Of a DNA stretch of 64,000 nt, positions 35,650 through 46,523 are shown piece by piece. Both the position numbers and the translations under genes were made by a program. The stretch is from Liolophura sinensis (taxonomy: Eukaryota; Mollusca; Polyplacophora; Chitonida; Chitonidae). How positions within the stretch are numbered: position 1 is the first letter of the stretch; every line of letters begins with the position of its first letter. The notes beneath the pieces were generated by a model. It did no database searches. It saw nothing but the letters and a program-made list of their open reading frames with translations, and was not told the DNA's origin. The DNA lies in assembly GCF_032854445.1 (NCBI RefSeq), contig NC_088301.1, forward strand, positions 41,163,116-41,227,115, written 5' to 3'.

Positions 35650-38600
35650 CACACATATTAACCCCTGCATTGCCCCTGTGTACCAGTAATCCATACAAGA
35701 CCTTTTGTAAATGATGCGGCAGCCATGTTTTCCCTCGCCAACCCTGCTAGTCATGTGACTAGACTTGTAAAGAATTTTAGCCATCTTCTGAAATTTTACT
35801 GTGTTGTAATGTTCTTGTTTATGCTCAACAACGTAATGTAATTTTGGTTGTTATTCTCTGAGCATATTTCACTGTATTTCATGCAGATAAAACCAGATAC
35901 TACTTGCATAACTTTGCGTAAGAAAACTATTTTTGAAAGTTGCGCGGTCCTTTAGCGGGAACATCCAAACAGGTCATCAAGTACTTCCTAACAAAGTAGG
36001 TTTATTACATGTGTACAAGAGCACTGAAATACCATTTTGACTGTGTGTGTATATTATTAACTAACCATAGTTACTGTTTTAATCTTGTATTAATTATTGA
36101 AGTGTCATTAGACGATCAGAGCATTCGATATCACTACGCTGCTTTGTGGCTATGGATTGATGTACTATTGAGTGGAAATGTGAAGCTAAACAAAAGGTGC
36201 AACCCTATGTTATCAGGGTACTCTGATCCTAGTAAAGAAAGTCCCTTTGCACTGCAGGAAGATCCACCGTGTGTCTTCCCATGTTCCTAGAATTTGTCAT
36301 TGTTTACATAAGTAGTTCTTGCGTTGCCAAGTTCGTCATGATTGCACCAAACGTTGAATGGTTGACCGGTGTCACGTAATTTGCCTTGCATGTCTATAAA
36401 TAGCGGTAGAGATGTATATTTGTCAGACAGCAACAGAATGGCTTCCCATTAACACCTCGGAATAACAATAAAGGTGCTTACATTGTGTATCCTACTTGGG
36501 ATTTAAGTGCTTGTCTCAAGAGCTAGAGAAGCGTATTGGGAGCAGTAGACAACAGAATAGATGGTTAACTAGGTTTGAGGCAAGGCAGAGACAAATGGGT
36601 GAATTGTTAGTTGAGTTGAAGTGTCGCTGTTTTGATAAAAATTTTCAAACAATACGGGAGGCGGTCGATGTTGTAGAGCGCAATTGTCGGAGACTCTTTC
36701 AAAAAGAAGTCCTCTATATGTGCTGTAACAGGATCACAAGGTGATAATAGCAGCATGGAGTAAACACTTGCACAGTTAACTGATCGATTAGATAAGTTAG
36801 AAACTCAGAAGCACAACAAACCATCGTTGTATCCAAAATACAACAAGCTGGGACACAAGATATGCTTTTTGTGTCAATCACCTGATCACTTCTATAGGTC
36901 TTGTCCTATTTATGATCAGCGTGGCAAGTTGAAGATGACTAATGGAGTCGTTACCCAAAATCAGGGAAACGACAGGCCGTCAACTCTTTAGGTGGCCAGG
37001 GGTTGGCGGAGGAAAACTGGCCTGGGGGTAAATTACTGAATGACAATGTGTCAGTACAATATACCGCGATTGTTAAACATTGTAAAGGTGGAAATAGAAT
37101 TACTGGAAGCATGTGTAAACAAATGTTTCGCATTGGTCAAATAGGAAATAATTTAGGGAAATGGGACAGTGTAGTGTCTGTACTGATGGGTCACCGACAT
37201 GTTCCAAGTTTCTTGTGGATAGTGGATCCACTATGACATTGATGTCCAAGCAGGTCTTTGACAGAATTGCATTAGACCAACAACCACAACTTAAACAATG
37301 GAATAATACCTTAACTGGAGTGAATGGGGATGAAGTTACTATTTATGCAATTTTCAACATTACTCTTGGTGATGACAATTATGAGTGGAACATAGTTGTA
37401 TGTGAAATGTCAATAGAAGGGATTCTTGGTCAGGATTTTCTTATCAGACACATTTTAGAGATAGATTACAAACACATCAGACTCTGAACCAACACTGGAA
37501 GTGTCCAGTGTTGGATAGGAGGCGAGGCAGAAATGTCATGCGAAGTAACAGTGGTCAAACAGACCCAAATACCTGCAAACAGCATAGCTTGGATTGAGGT
37601 CAACATACCACAGAGAGAGAAATTAGCTCCCTTTGGATTAATAGAACCTTTGGATGCACCTTTGGTCAAACTGGTAAATTACAGTAACAACAAAGTTCAG
37701 ATTTACCCTAACACTAAAGCAGGAACCTGTCAATCATTTTATGACCTTGACCCCGGAGCAAGAGTACGGAATGTGAACATTGTTGAGCAGTCCAGTACAA
37801 ATGCCAACACCTCAGTACCTGATTACCTCCATGATTTGTTCAAAAGGAGTTCAGTTCACCTTAATGAAGGCGAAAAGCAGCAACTTGCCTCACTCCTCAT
37901 AAAATACTAATCAGTGTTCTCTAAGTCTGCTGCTGACCTTGGTAGAACTAACAGAGTACGACATCAAATTCACACAGGGACTGCTCTCCCAATTCGCCAG
38001 CCTCCCAGGCGGTTGCCACTGGGCAAACGAGAAACCGAAAAAGGGGAAATTCAAAAGATGCTAGACAAAGGCGTCATAGAAGCCTCTAACAGTGCATGGG
38101 CTTCCCCCATTGTACTCTGTACAAAGAAAGATGGGTCTACCCGCTTTTGCATAGACTATAGGCATCTTAATGATGTAACAATCAAAGATGCATATCCACT
38201 GCCACGCATAGAGGAGTGTCTTGACACACTAGCAGGTGCCCACTGGTTTTCTTGCATGGACCTGCAAGGTCAGGGTTCTGGCAAATTGAAGTTGATCCCA
38301 CTGCCAGAGACAAAACAGCATTCGCAACTAGTCAGGGCCTGTATCAATTCAATGTCATGCCGTTTGGCTTGGCAAATGCACCCTCAACATTTGAATGATT
38401 AATGGAGGACGTTCTCCGAGGACTCCAGTGGCAGGAGTGGTTAGTTTACATGGATGACCATGGTACCCGGCCTGTCTGTTGAATCATCCATTGAAAGGTT
38501 AGAGAATGTATTTCTCAGACTTATGGATGCGCAGTTAAAACTTAAACCATCCAAATGTGTCTTCTTCCAAAAGAGTGTTAAGTTTCTAGGCCATGTTGTG

Positions 38601-40925
38601 TCAGCAGAGGGCGTTCAGACTGATCCAGACAAAGTTAAGGCCATCCAATGCTGGCCAACACCTCAAACCCCCAAGGAAGTTAGAAGTTTTGTTGGACTTG
38701 CATCTTATTACAAACGCGTTGTGAAAGGATTTAGTGCCATTGCACGATCTCTCTATAATCTCACAGAAAAAGGTTCAAAGTTCACATGGACGCTAGAGTG
38801 CGAGGCCGCCTTCCAAAATGTAAAGGAGGCATTGAGCTCACCTCCAATACTGTCATATCCCCTTCCCGGATTCAAAGTTCATCCTTGACACAGATGCCAG
38901 TGATTTTGCCAGTTGGCTCGGTCCTGTCTCAAATACAGGATGGCAAAGAGGTTGTGATAGCCTATATGAGCAATCACTCAATAAATATGAGAAATTATAC
39001 TGTGTGACACGCAAAGAACTATTAGCAGTTGTCTGTTCTCTTCGGCACTTCCATTCATATATCTATGGCCAAGCAGTATTACTTCGCACTGACAATGCAG
39101 CTGTCAGTTGGATGCGGAATTTGAGGAGACCAACTGGTCAGGTAGCTCGATGGTTACAGGAACTTGAAACTTACAACCTGATAGTTCAGCATCGTGCTGG
39201 GAAAAGTCATGGCAATGCTGATGCACTGTCACGAAATCGTTGTAGGGCATGTACTAGGCAACAAGAAGCTAATGACGAAGATGATGAAGACACTGACATT
39301 TGTGATGATTCTAACACACAAGATGAACGTGATGTTCCCATCATTGGAAGATGTCCGAGTCACCACACGACATCACTTACCTTGTTCCAATTCAAGCATG
39401 AAAGAAAACCAGTTACTTCTTTCATCTTGGAGCATAGATGATGTTAGGCAAACACAACTCCAAGACAAATCGAAAGGACTTTTGTTGTTGTCACTGGAAA
39501 ATGGAAACTCAAGGCCATCATGGTCAGACATTTCGCACTTGTCCTCTACATATAAAACTCTCTGGAGACAATGGGACAGATTACATATAAATGGTGGTAT
39601 GCTCTTTAGGGAATGGGTTGATGACAATAAATCCGTCGGCAACTGGTAGTACCAGAGGGGTATAAAGGTGAAATTTTGAAGTGTCACCACGACACACCCA
39701 CAGCAGGGCATCTTGGTGTGGAAAGAACTCTTTCCATGATTAGACAGGCATTTTAAAGGCCTGATGTCAAGCGTTGATGTGGACGCCTATTGTTCTGTCT
39801 GTGACAGATGTGTTGCACGTAAATCTACAAAACCTACAAAAAGCGCACCTTGGAGAGTATATAGTGGGAGAAACGATGGAAAGGGTGGCAATTGACATAC
39901 TGGGTCCCTCTCCCTTTGTCAGACAAAGGAAACAAGTACATATTTGTCATAGTGGACTGCTTCACAAAATGGGTGGAAGCTACTGCACTCCCTGATCAGG
40001 AAGCTAGAACAATTGCAACAGCATTTGTTAATGATTTTTACATGTCGTTTTGGGGTCCCTCTCCAAGTGCATTCTGACCAAGGTACAAACTTCAACTCAC
40101 AACTCTTTCGAGATGTTTGTGACCTGCTTTGTATCGACAAAACTAGAACTACTGCTTACAGGCATCAGTCAAATGGGAATGTAGAAAGGTTCAATAGAAC
40201 ATTGTCCTGCCATGCTCACAATGTACTGTGACAAGCAGCAACGAAAATGGGATGCATACTTGCCTTAGTACTAATGGCTTATAGATTTATTTATTTATTT
40301 GATTGGTGTTTTACGCCGTACGCAAAAATATTCACTTATACGACGGGCGGCCAGCATTATGGTGGGAGGAAACCGGGCAGAGCCGGGGGAAACCCACGAC
40401 CATCCGCAGGTTGCTGCCAGGACCTTCCCACCATTGGTAATGGCTTATAGAGCAGCTGTGCACTCCAGCACAGGAAAATCCCCCAACGTGTTGGTCTTTG
40501 TCGTGATGTAACATTACCCATGCAAGTACCACGCCTCGTCCTCTCGATGAAAAGGAAGACACTACCTTTGACGAATACACAGTTGAATTGAAAGAATCTC
40601 TTGAACGAGCACATGAAATTGCTCGGAGATCACTGAAACAAACAGCTACATGTAGAAATCGTCACTATGATTTAAGAGCAAAGAAAAGGTCTCTTAATGT
40701 AGGACAACCATTCTGGTTGTGTGTCACAAATTAGTCTTCAAGTGGAAGGGTCCCTATGTGACAACACGGAAATTAGACGATGTGAACTATTTAGTGAAAC
40801 AGTCACTCAAGACAAATGCTAAGGTTTCTCACATTGATCGCCTGTTGGCATACAAAGGGCGCAACCCTTCCACATGGTATCATAAGAATAAACCAGCCTC
40901 AGCTCATATGAACAAGCAGTGAATA
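35650..40925 (+). mobile_element. Ty3/gypsy LTR retrotransposon, fossil copy
   Basis: A degraded Ty3/gypsy-type element. The parts run in family order: a gag-like region with a CCHC zinc knuckle (about 36.5-36.97 kb), aspartic protease with a VDSGST core (about 37.2 kb), reverse transcriptase (about 37.9-38.5 kb), RNase H (about 38.9-39.2 kb), and integrase with an HHCC-like region and a DDE core (about 39.7-40.2 kb). An LTR-like leader with a TATA-type box near 36392 and an AATAAA near 36467 may be the 5' LTR. Its left border (about 35650) is a guess and I found no matching 3' LTR. The copy is broken in many places, roughly ten, and is not functional. It carries a younger SINE insertion. Moderate age is inferred from how readable the domains remain. 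Confidence 0.88.
40285..40437 (-). mobile_element. SINE family 1 inserted in the gypsy element
   Basis: Reverse-oriented copy: ATTTATTTATTTATTTGATT tail, then GGTGTTTTACGCCGTACGCA, ACGACGGGCGGCCAGCATTA, GGAGGAAACCGGGCAGAGCC and ACGACCATCCGCAGGTTGCT. A perfect 13-bp target-site duplication, TAATGGCTTATAG, flanks it at 40272-40284 and 40438-40450. It lacks the tRNA-like head, so it is 5'-truncated. It is younger than its host element. Confidence 0.95.
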
Positions 40926-41320
40926 AACTGAGAAATGTACAATGTCACGAGAAGCTAAAACTGGAATAGATCTAAGAGAGGACCATAAATTATTAGTGGA
41001 CGTATTTGTAGTCTAGTAGATGAATAAGTTCATCAGACCAGTTGAAGGCTTTATGGATATGCAACGCTTGGACTGATCACCCAAGATGTCATATCTGTGC
41101 TGGAATCCAGTCCAAAGAATAATTAGGTGCTCGGGATGTTTGATTGAACTATTGATTCAAACTCCCAAGTCAGAAGAATTCACATTTAGCTAGGACAGAT
41201 GCACTGGTACTCTAGGAGTCCTAGAGGAGATAGATGGCTTGGTTTATATACTCATATATCTACATGTGTAGACACTGTTACTCTGACTTTGTCAACATTT
41301 TATTTCATCTCATTTTGCAG

Positions 41321-41881
41321 ATGTCTATCCATGAATGTTGGCTCTGTCCATGTAAGTTTTCCACCAAGAAGGAACTGAAAAATTATATGTCATCATCCAC
41401 CCATCGATGTCTGGAGGTCTTATGCCCATTCTGCCGTGACAGACGCATCTTAAAAAGACCATGGGAATTAAAATGTCACACACAAAAGGTGCACGGTACT
41501 GTTTATAGGACCATCCTACCAATTTGTTGGACAGAAAGGAATGGATTCTGGTTTTCCTCCCACCCCAAGGATTTAGCAAGGCTGGTAGAGCCAGCACCAT
41601 GGATGGAGAAAGGGGCTATCTGTGCAAGAGACGTGGTTCCACGATGGCATCGCAGAAGGGGGACGAGAGAGACGGTCATATCTGACATACAGAGGGACTG
41701 GGAGAAGCATGGCAGGCAGGAAACAGCAGCCGTAAGCCCGGAGGTACCACTGCATAAAGATGTTGAAGAATCCGAAGTGCAAACTTCACCAGCAAAAAAG
41801 GCCAGGGCAGAATGCTTAAGAGGTAGAATACACTATCCTGGATATCCAGCAAAGCAACTTAGAATTTCACACCCAAGCTAG
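41321..41881 (+). CDS. Zinc-finger-like open reading frame, possibly element-borne
   Basis: A 186-residue frame starts with the ATG directly after a polypyrimidine tract and AG (TCATTTTGCAG). An in-frame start further upstream, near 41234, is also possible. The N-terminus has two CxxC-type fingers, HECWLCPCKFSTKKEL and CPFCRDRRILKRPWELKCHT with KVHG after it. The second fits C-x2-C-x14-H-x4-H. The rest is Trp- and Arg-rich (WTERNGFWFSS, PRWHRRRGTRE) and ends KQLRISHPS. The family is not recognised. The last 30 bp and the following 3' sequence recur inverted at 43379-43518, so the frame probably sits in a multicopy element. It could also be a chance survivor of a decayed transposon gene. Confidence 0.5.
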   Translation: MSIHECWLCPCKFSTKKELKNYMSSSTHRCLEVLCPFCRDRRILKRPWELKCHTQKVHGTVYRTILPICWTERNGFWFSSHPKDLARLVEPAPWMEKGAICARDVVPRWHRRRGTRETVISDIQRDWEKHGRQETAAVSPEVPLHKDVEESEVQTSPAKKARAECLRGRIHYPGYPAKQLRISHPS

Positions 41882-41987
41882 GGTAAATGATAAATGAATC
41901 GATCGGCCGATGAATCAAATTCCCACGATGATCCAATGGCCATCGATGAATGAAATCAAGAACAAGTTCAGTTGAAGTTCAAATATA
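41849..41987 (+). repeat. 139-bp inverted repeat, left copy
   Basis: GCAAAGCAACTTAGAATTTC to GTTCAGTTGAAGTTCAAATA; the reverse complement is at 43379-43518 with about seven differences. It spans the stop codon of the zinc-finger-like frame. Confidence 0.92.
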
Positions 41988-42240
41988 TATTGAAGGAGGC
42001 ATTGAAACTTCTTACAAGGCTCTAGCAATAGCTGATACCATTCTAAGTTGCTTTGCAGCAGCTTTTACAACTGGTGTCAGAAGTGGGATCCTCCTTGATT
42101 GCAGAATATCTACTATGCACTGGGCTGATGTATCTCTGTGGGGTTGTGCAGCCTCCATCATGGTGATTAGTTGATGGGCAGTGCTGGAGACATCCAGTCC
42201 TCTAGCAATAGCTGATATCATCTTATAATTATAGATTTGA

Positions 42241-43375
42241 GTACTATAAGTGAAATATTCTTGAGTACAACGTAAAACAACTATAAAATAAATAAATACA
42301 TAATAAAAGTAATTATCGTTCAGTGTTCGAATTATTTTCACTTACTATAAATGAAACAGTTCAATTAAATGCTATTTTCGGAATAGCATACTACTGATCC
42401 ACCAATAAGCTTAGCATAATGCAAAAGCATAGATACTCTGCAAAAGCGGGAGAAGTCGCACATTTGAAGTTTTAATATTTCCATAAAATTTTATTTGCCA
42501 TCTTCAGGATACGTGATATTGTTATCTTGTCTTTCATTAAAATTTGACCTATCTAACGTGTGTGCGTAATAAAAACAGAGAAAAGAGAAAATTATCTTTG
42601 TGTGGCGCTGGTAACCATACTTTTATCAAAAATGTCCAGCAGCCCTCAGAATACCTAATTAAATGAATAAGCGCACCCCTCATACTGCCCATGAACAATA
42701 TAAACTTCGCTGTCATGCTGTCTATAACCAATGGATGGTGGAAATTTCATGTTGCCTTACAAGGGAAAATCAGCTATCGTGCACTCATTCATTCTACTAT
42801 ATTATTCATATTACGTCACGTCCAGCTCATACTGGCTTCCTCTCCGCTCGTACGTGGGGAGGTTTTTCCAGCAACCTGCGGATGGTCCGTGGGTTTTCCC
42901 CGGCTATGCCCGATTTCCTCTCACCATAATGCTGTCGTATAAGTGAAATATTCTTGAGTAAGGTGTAAAACAACAGCTAAATAAAAAAATATTATAAGCT
43001 TGTCCATGTCAGTTTTATACTAACCTAAAAGGGACAGTTGAACTAAGGAAACGTTAGGATGTTGTCCTTGTTTCGGAATACCAAAACAGAGAAGAGTTTT
43101 TACGTATTAGACCAAATGCAAGGCCTAAAAGAATGGGCAAATAATAGCCATTAAATTTGTATGTTATCGATATTTGAGTGAGAAGTGAAAAATCGTCAAA
43201 AGTTAAAGAAACTTTGGGTTATCTTACGGTCACCTTCCCACGTTTAAACGAGATGGTTGGATGTTTTGCTCTAAGCGAAGTTGTATATTACAAAAAATAA
43301 TTGTGCTGCGTCACAGAACAACATATAGTATGACCCCTGAGGGCGTGTATGAGGGTGATCTCTACAGACAAAGAA
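42241..43375 (+). repeat. Large palindrome, left arm
   Basis: About 1135 bp whose reverse complement forms 44087-45543, apart from a 321-bp insertion in the right arm. The outer end is GTACTATAAGTGAAATATTC, the inner end GATCTCTACAGACAAAGAA. The arms look nearly identical by eye, with scattered single changes and small indels. A SINE family 1 copy is in each arm, so the inversion postdates that SINE. Confidence 0.93.
42815..42990 (+). mobile_element. SINE family 1 copy in left palindrome arm
   Basis: TCCAGCTCATACTGGCTTCC, then GCAACCTGCGGATGGTCCGT, CATAATGCTGTCGTATAAGT, ATTCTTGAGTAAGGTGTAAA and a short A-rich tail. Mirror copy at 44793-44972. Confidence 0.88.
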
Positions 43376-44086
43376 TGAGATATTTGAACTTCAACTGAAC
43401 TTGTTCTTGATTTCATTCATCGATGGCCTTTGGATCATCATGGGAATTTGATTGATCGGTCGATCGATTCATTTATCATTTACCCTAGCTTGGGTGTGAA
43501 ATTCTAAGTTGCTTTGCAGCAGCTTTTACAACTGCTTCTTTTGGCTTAGCCTCGCCACTTACGTCCTCGCGCGCAACTACTTACAAGCATTTACCAATTA
43601 AATCGTGTAAGGTGATGGTTAGAATCAAACTGTGCGTAATCAAGATAAAGGGAATGCCGTGTGTGTTACTACAAACAAAGACTGAGACAGAGACTTTGTG
43701 TTTTCTGACATCATTTCCTGCTTGTGATCTTTCTCAGTGACCTCGGCGTTGTTCAAGATTCCTGTGCAAAATTTGCTTCGGGTGGCAGTGATGTAAAGTG
43801 AATTAAGCGAGCGGAGCATGTGCTGTAAGGAGTATGACAGTAAGAATGATGGAATCTTACCACTCGGCCATGTTCCGCTTCTGTGTTGCTGCTATGTTTG
43901 AAAGGTGTTGCGTTAAATTAAAAATCGTGCAGCATGACAGCTTTAGTTATTAAAACGAGTGCAGCGTCTACAACTGGACCAGGTGTGATAATTGACAAAT
44001 GATCACAATTAACACAATTACCACAATTTTGGCCTCTAGTCACTTTACCTGAGTTAGGCTTTTGTTCTAAGTGTTTTAAAAGCTAG
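43376..44086. other. Palindrome spacer (711 bp)
   Basis: Holds the inverted 139-bp copy (43379-43518). A 34-bp segment at 43501-43534 repeats 42045-42078 in direct orientation. No coding region. Confidence 0.6.
43379..43518 (-). repeat. 139-bp inverted repeat, right copy
   Basis: Partner of 41849-41987, inside the palindrome spacer. Confidence 0.92.
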
Positions 44087-44222
44087 TTCTTTGTCTATAG
44101 AGATCACCCTCATACACGCCCTCAGGGGTCATACTATATGTTGTTCTGTGACGCAGCACAATGATTTTTGTAATATACAACTTCGCTTAGAGCAAAACAT
44201 CCAACCATCTCGTTTAAACGTG

Positions 44223-44543
44223 TCATGGCTAGATCATAATGATGGATCATAATTGTATCTCTTCTAGATCCCATCAAACAGTTCAATCAAATTGCTGGGT
44301 AGCTGTTATTACACTTCTGTTATAACACGACTGGAACTTATTACTTTTTATCGTTAGAGGGCGGGGTATTATTACGCTTCTATTTTATCACAACTTGTGT
44401 TTATTATTACATTTCTATCATATCAGACAAATACAGCGATCCTCAACATACTAGTAATTTCTTGTTAATCAGACAAATCTGTAGATACCATTGATACAAA
44501 GAATATTGCACAGTTATGTTAGAAAACCACGACGATGTTTCGC
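44223..44543. other. 321-bp insertion in right palindrome arm
   Basis: Present only in the right arm, between CGTTTAAACGTG and GGGAAGGTGACC. AT-rich, non-coding, with repeated TTATTATTAC and TCAGACAAAT words. Either it was inserted here or it was deleted from the left arm. Confidence 0.75.
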
Positions 44544-44792
44544 GGGAAGGTGACCGTAAGATAACCCAAAGTTTCTTTAACTTTTGACGATTTTTCACTT
44601 CTCACTCAAATATCGATAACATACAAATTTAATGGCTATTATTTGCCCATTCTTTTAGGCCTGCATTTGGTCTAATACGTAAAACTCTTCTCTGTTTTGG
44701 TATTCCGAAACAAGGACAACATCCTAACGTTTCCTTAGTTCAACTGTCCCTTTTAGGTTAGTATAAAACTGACATGGACAAGCTTATAATAT

Positions 44793-44972
44793 TTATTTTT
44801 ATTTAGCTGTTGTTTTACACCTTACTCAAGAATATTTCACTTATACGACAGCATTATGGCGAGAGGAAATCGGGCATAGCCCGGGGAAAACCCACGACCA
44901 TCCGCAGGTTGCTGGAAAACCTCCCCACGTACGAGCAGAGAGGAAGCCAGTATGAGCTGGACGTGACGTAAT
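44793..44972 (-). mobile_element. SINE family 1 copy in right palindrome arm
   Basis: CTGTTGTTTTACACCTTACT, then AATATTTCACTTATACGACA, ATAGCCCGGGGAAAACCCAC and CATCCGCAGGTTGCTGG. Confidence 0.88.
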
Positions 44973-45479
44973 ATGAATAATATAGTAGAATGAATGAGTG
45001 CACGATAGCTGATTTTCCTTGTAGGCAACATGAAATTTCCACCATCCGTTGGTTATAGACAGCATGACTAGAGCGAAAGTTTATATTGTTCATGGGCAGT
45101 ATGAGGGGTGCGCTTATTCATTTAATTAGGTATTCTGAGGGCTGCTGGACATTTTGATAAAAGTATGGTTACCAGCGCCACACAAGATAATTTTCTCTTT
45201 TCTCTGTTTTTATTACGCACACACGTTAGATAGGTCAAATTTTAATGAAAGACAAGATATACAATATCACGTATCCTGAAGATGGCAAATAAAATTTTAT
45301 GGAAATATTAAAACTTCAAATGTGCGACTTCTCCGCTTTTGCAGAGTATCTATGCTTTTGCATTATGCTAAGCTTATTGGTGGATCAGTAGTATGCTATT
45401 CCGAAAATAGCATTTAATTGAACTGTTTCATTTATAGTAAGTGAAATAATTCGAACACTGAACGATATTACTTTCCATT

Positions 45480-45580
45480 ATTATGTATTTATTTATTTTA
45501 TAGTTGTTTTACGTTGTACTCAAGAATATTTCACTTATAGTACGGCGACCTGCATTATGGTGGGAGGGGGATACTCACTC
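45480..45580 (-). mobile_element. SINE family 1 copy at palindrome end
   Basis: ATTTATTTATTTTATAGTTG, then TTTTACGTTGTACTCAAGAA, ACGGCGACCTGCATTATGGT and GGGAGGGGG. The outer boundary of the palindrome falls within this copy. Confidence 0.8.
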
Positions 45581-46523
45581 CACAGGTTACTGGGGACTTA
45601 ACTATATTTATTATTTTTGAAGTGTTTCTTTATACATTCCAAAAGAAAGCATTTTACTGTTATTGCTAATGTGTCAACCATGTCTGTGTCGAAAGGGGTT
45701 AAATGAGAATAAAGATCAAAGGACGCAAGTTGTTTTCTTACACGATAAAGGTTTACAAGATCTTATCACATGTGCATGGTGATCAAAAGCACTCTAGTAC
45801 CATTACTGGGCGGTTTGATAGTGTGCGACCAAATCATCTAGATTACCATCTGGCACGGTGAAGCCCTCCCCTAAAGCAATGCGATGACTATAGGTCACTT
45901 GTTATAATTATCTTCTAGACTCTCGCCTTCAAGTTAAATGACACCCATGAAATGAACAACATTACCTTTCTCAGGAAAAAATTAATGACAACCTCTAACA
46001 CGAGCGCAGAATAGAATGCATCTATGTATTTATTCCATTTGAATCAAACGCCTAATTATCAGAGAATGTTTCACCTATATATGAGGCGGTCAGGCTGATA
46101 GGGCGGAAGTTACATAGAAAGATAAGACAATGTTTGAACATAAATTATTGATAAAACGAACCATTCATAAGTGATAAGGGAGATAACCTACTCGGCAGAT
46201 ACATTTGACGTCGTCCGCAGGATCCGAGAATATATCTGTACCCCACATGACCGTTGTTATCCAAAGAAAAGCGGAGTACATCGTCTGATGCGGGACAATA
46301 AACCATAAACCACTTATCACAGCTCTGTTCCAAGAACCCTGAAAATATGCAAAATGAAGAACTCGTGAACAACAATAGTGCCCATATGTGATATCATTTA
46401 CTTACTGGCTGACTTTCCCAGGTGTGACAGTGTTGTGTTTAGTACAAACGATGATATTTTAAAAAACAAATTTGTAGATATTTGTACTCAGGATACGTTT
46501 AAACACGTCAATTCTGCAGCCAA
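45581..46523. other. Spacer
   Basis: No gene supported. The minus-strand frame at 46145-46375 starts after an AG and is Cys/Trp-containing, but matches nothing I know. A segment at 46307-46383 has a diverged direct copy at 48542-48613. Confidence 0.4.

Larger units (their letters stand above)
44087..45543 (-). repeat. Large palindrome, right arm
   Basis: Reverse complement of 42241-43375, interrupted by an unmatched 321-bp segment at 44223-44543. The outer end lies inside a SINE family 1 copy that continues past the palindrome (TACGGCGACCTGCATTATGG). Confidence 0.93.

Noticed and set aside
41950-42174. Frame of 74 codons after the zinc-finger-like gene
   Set aside because: Lies in repeated DNA with inverted and direct copies nearby; no family.
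46145-46375. Minus-strand frame with Cys/Trp content after an AG
   Set aside because: Looks exon-like for a moment but matches no family and has no partner exon; not enough support.
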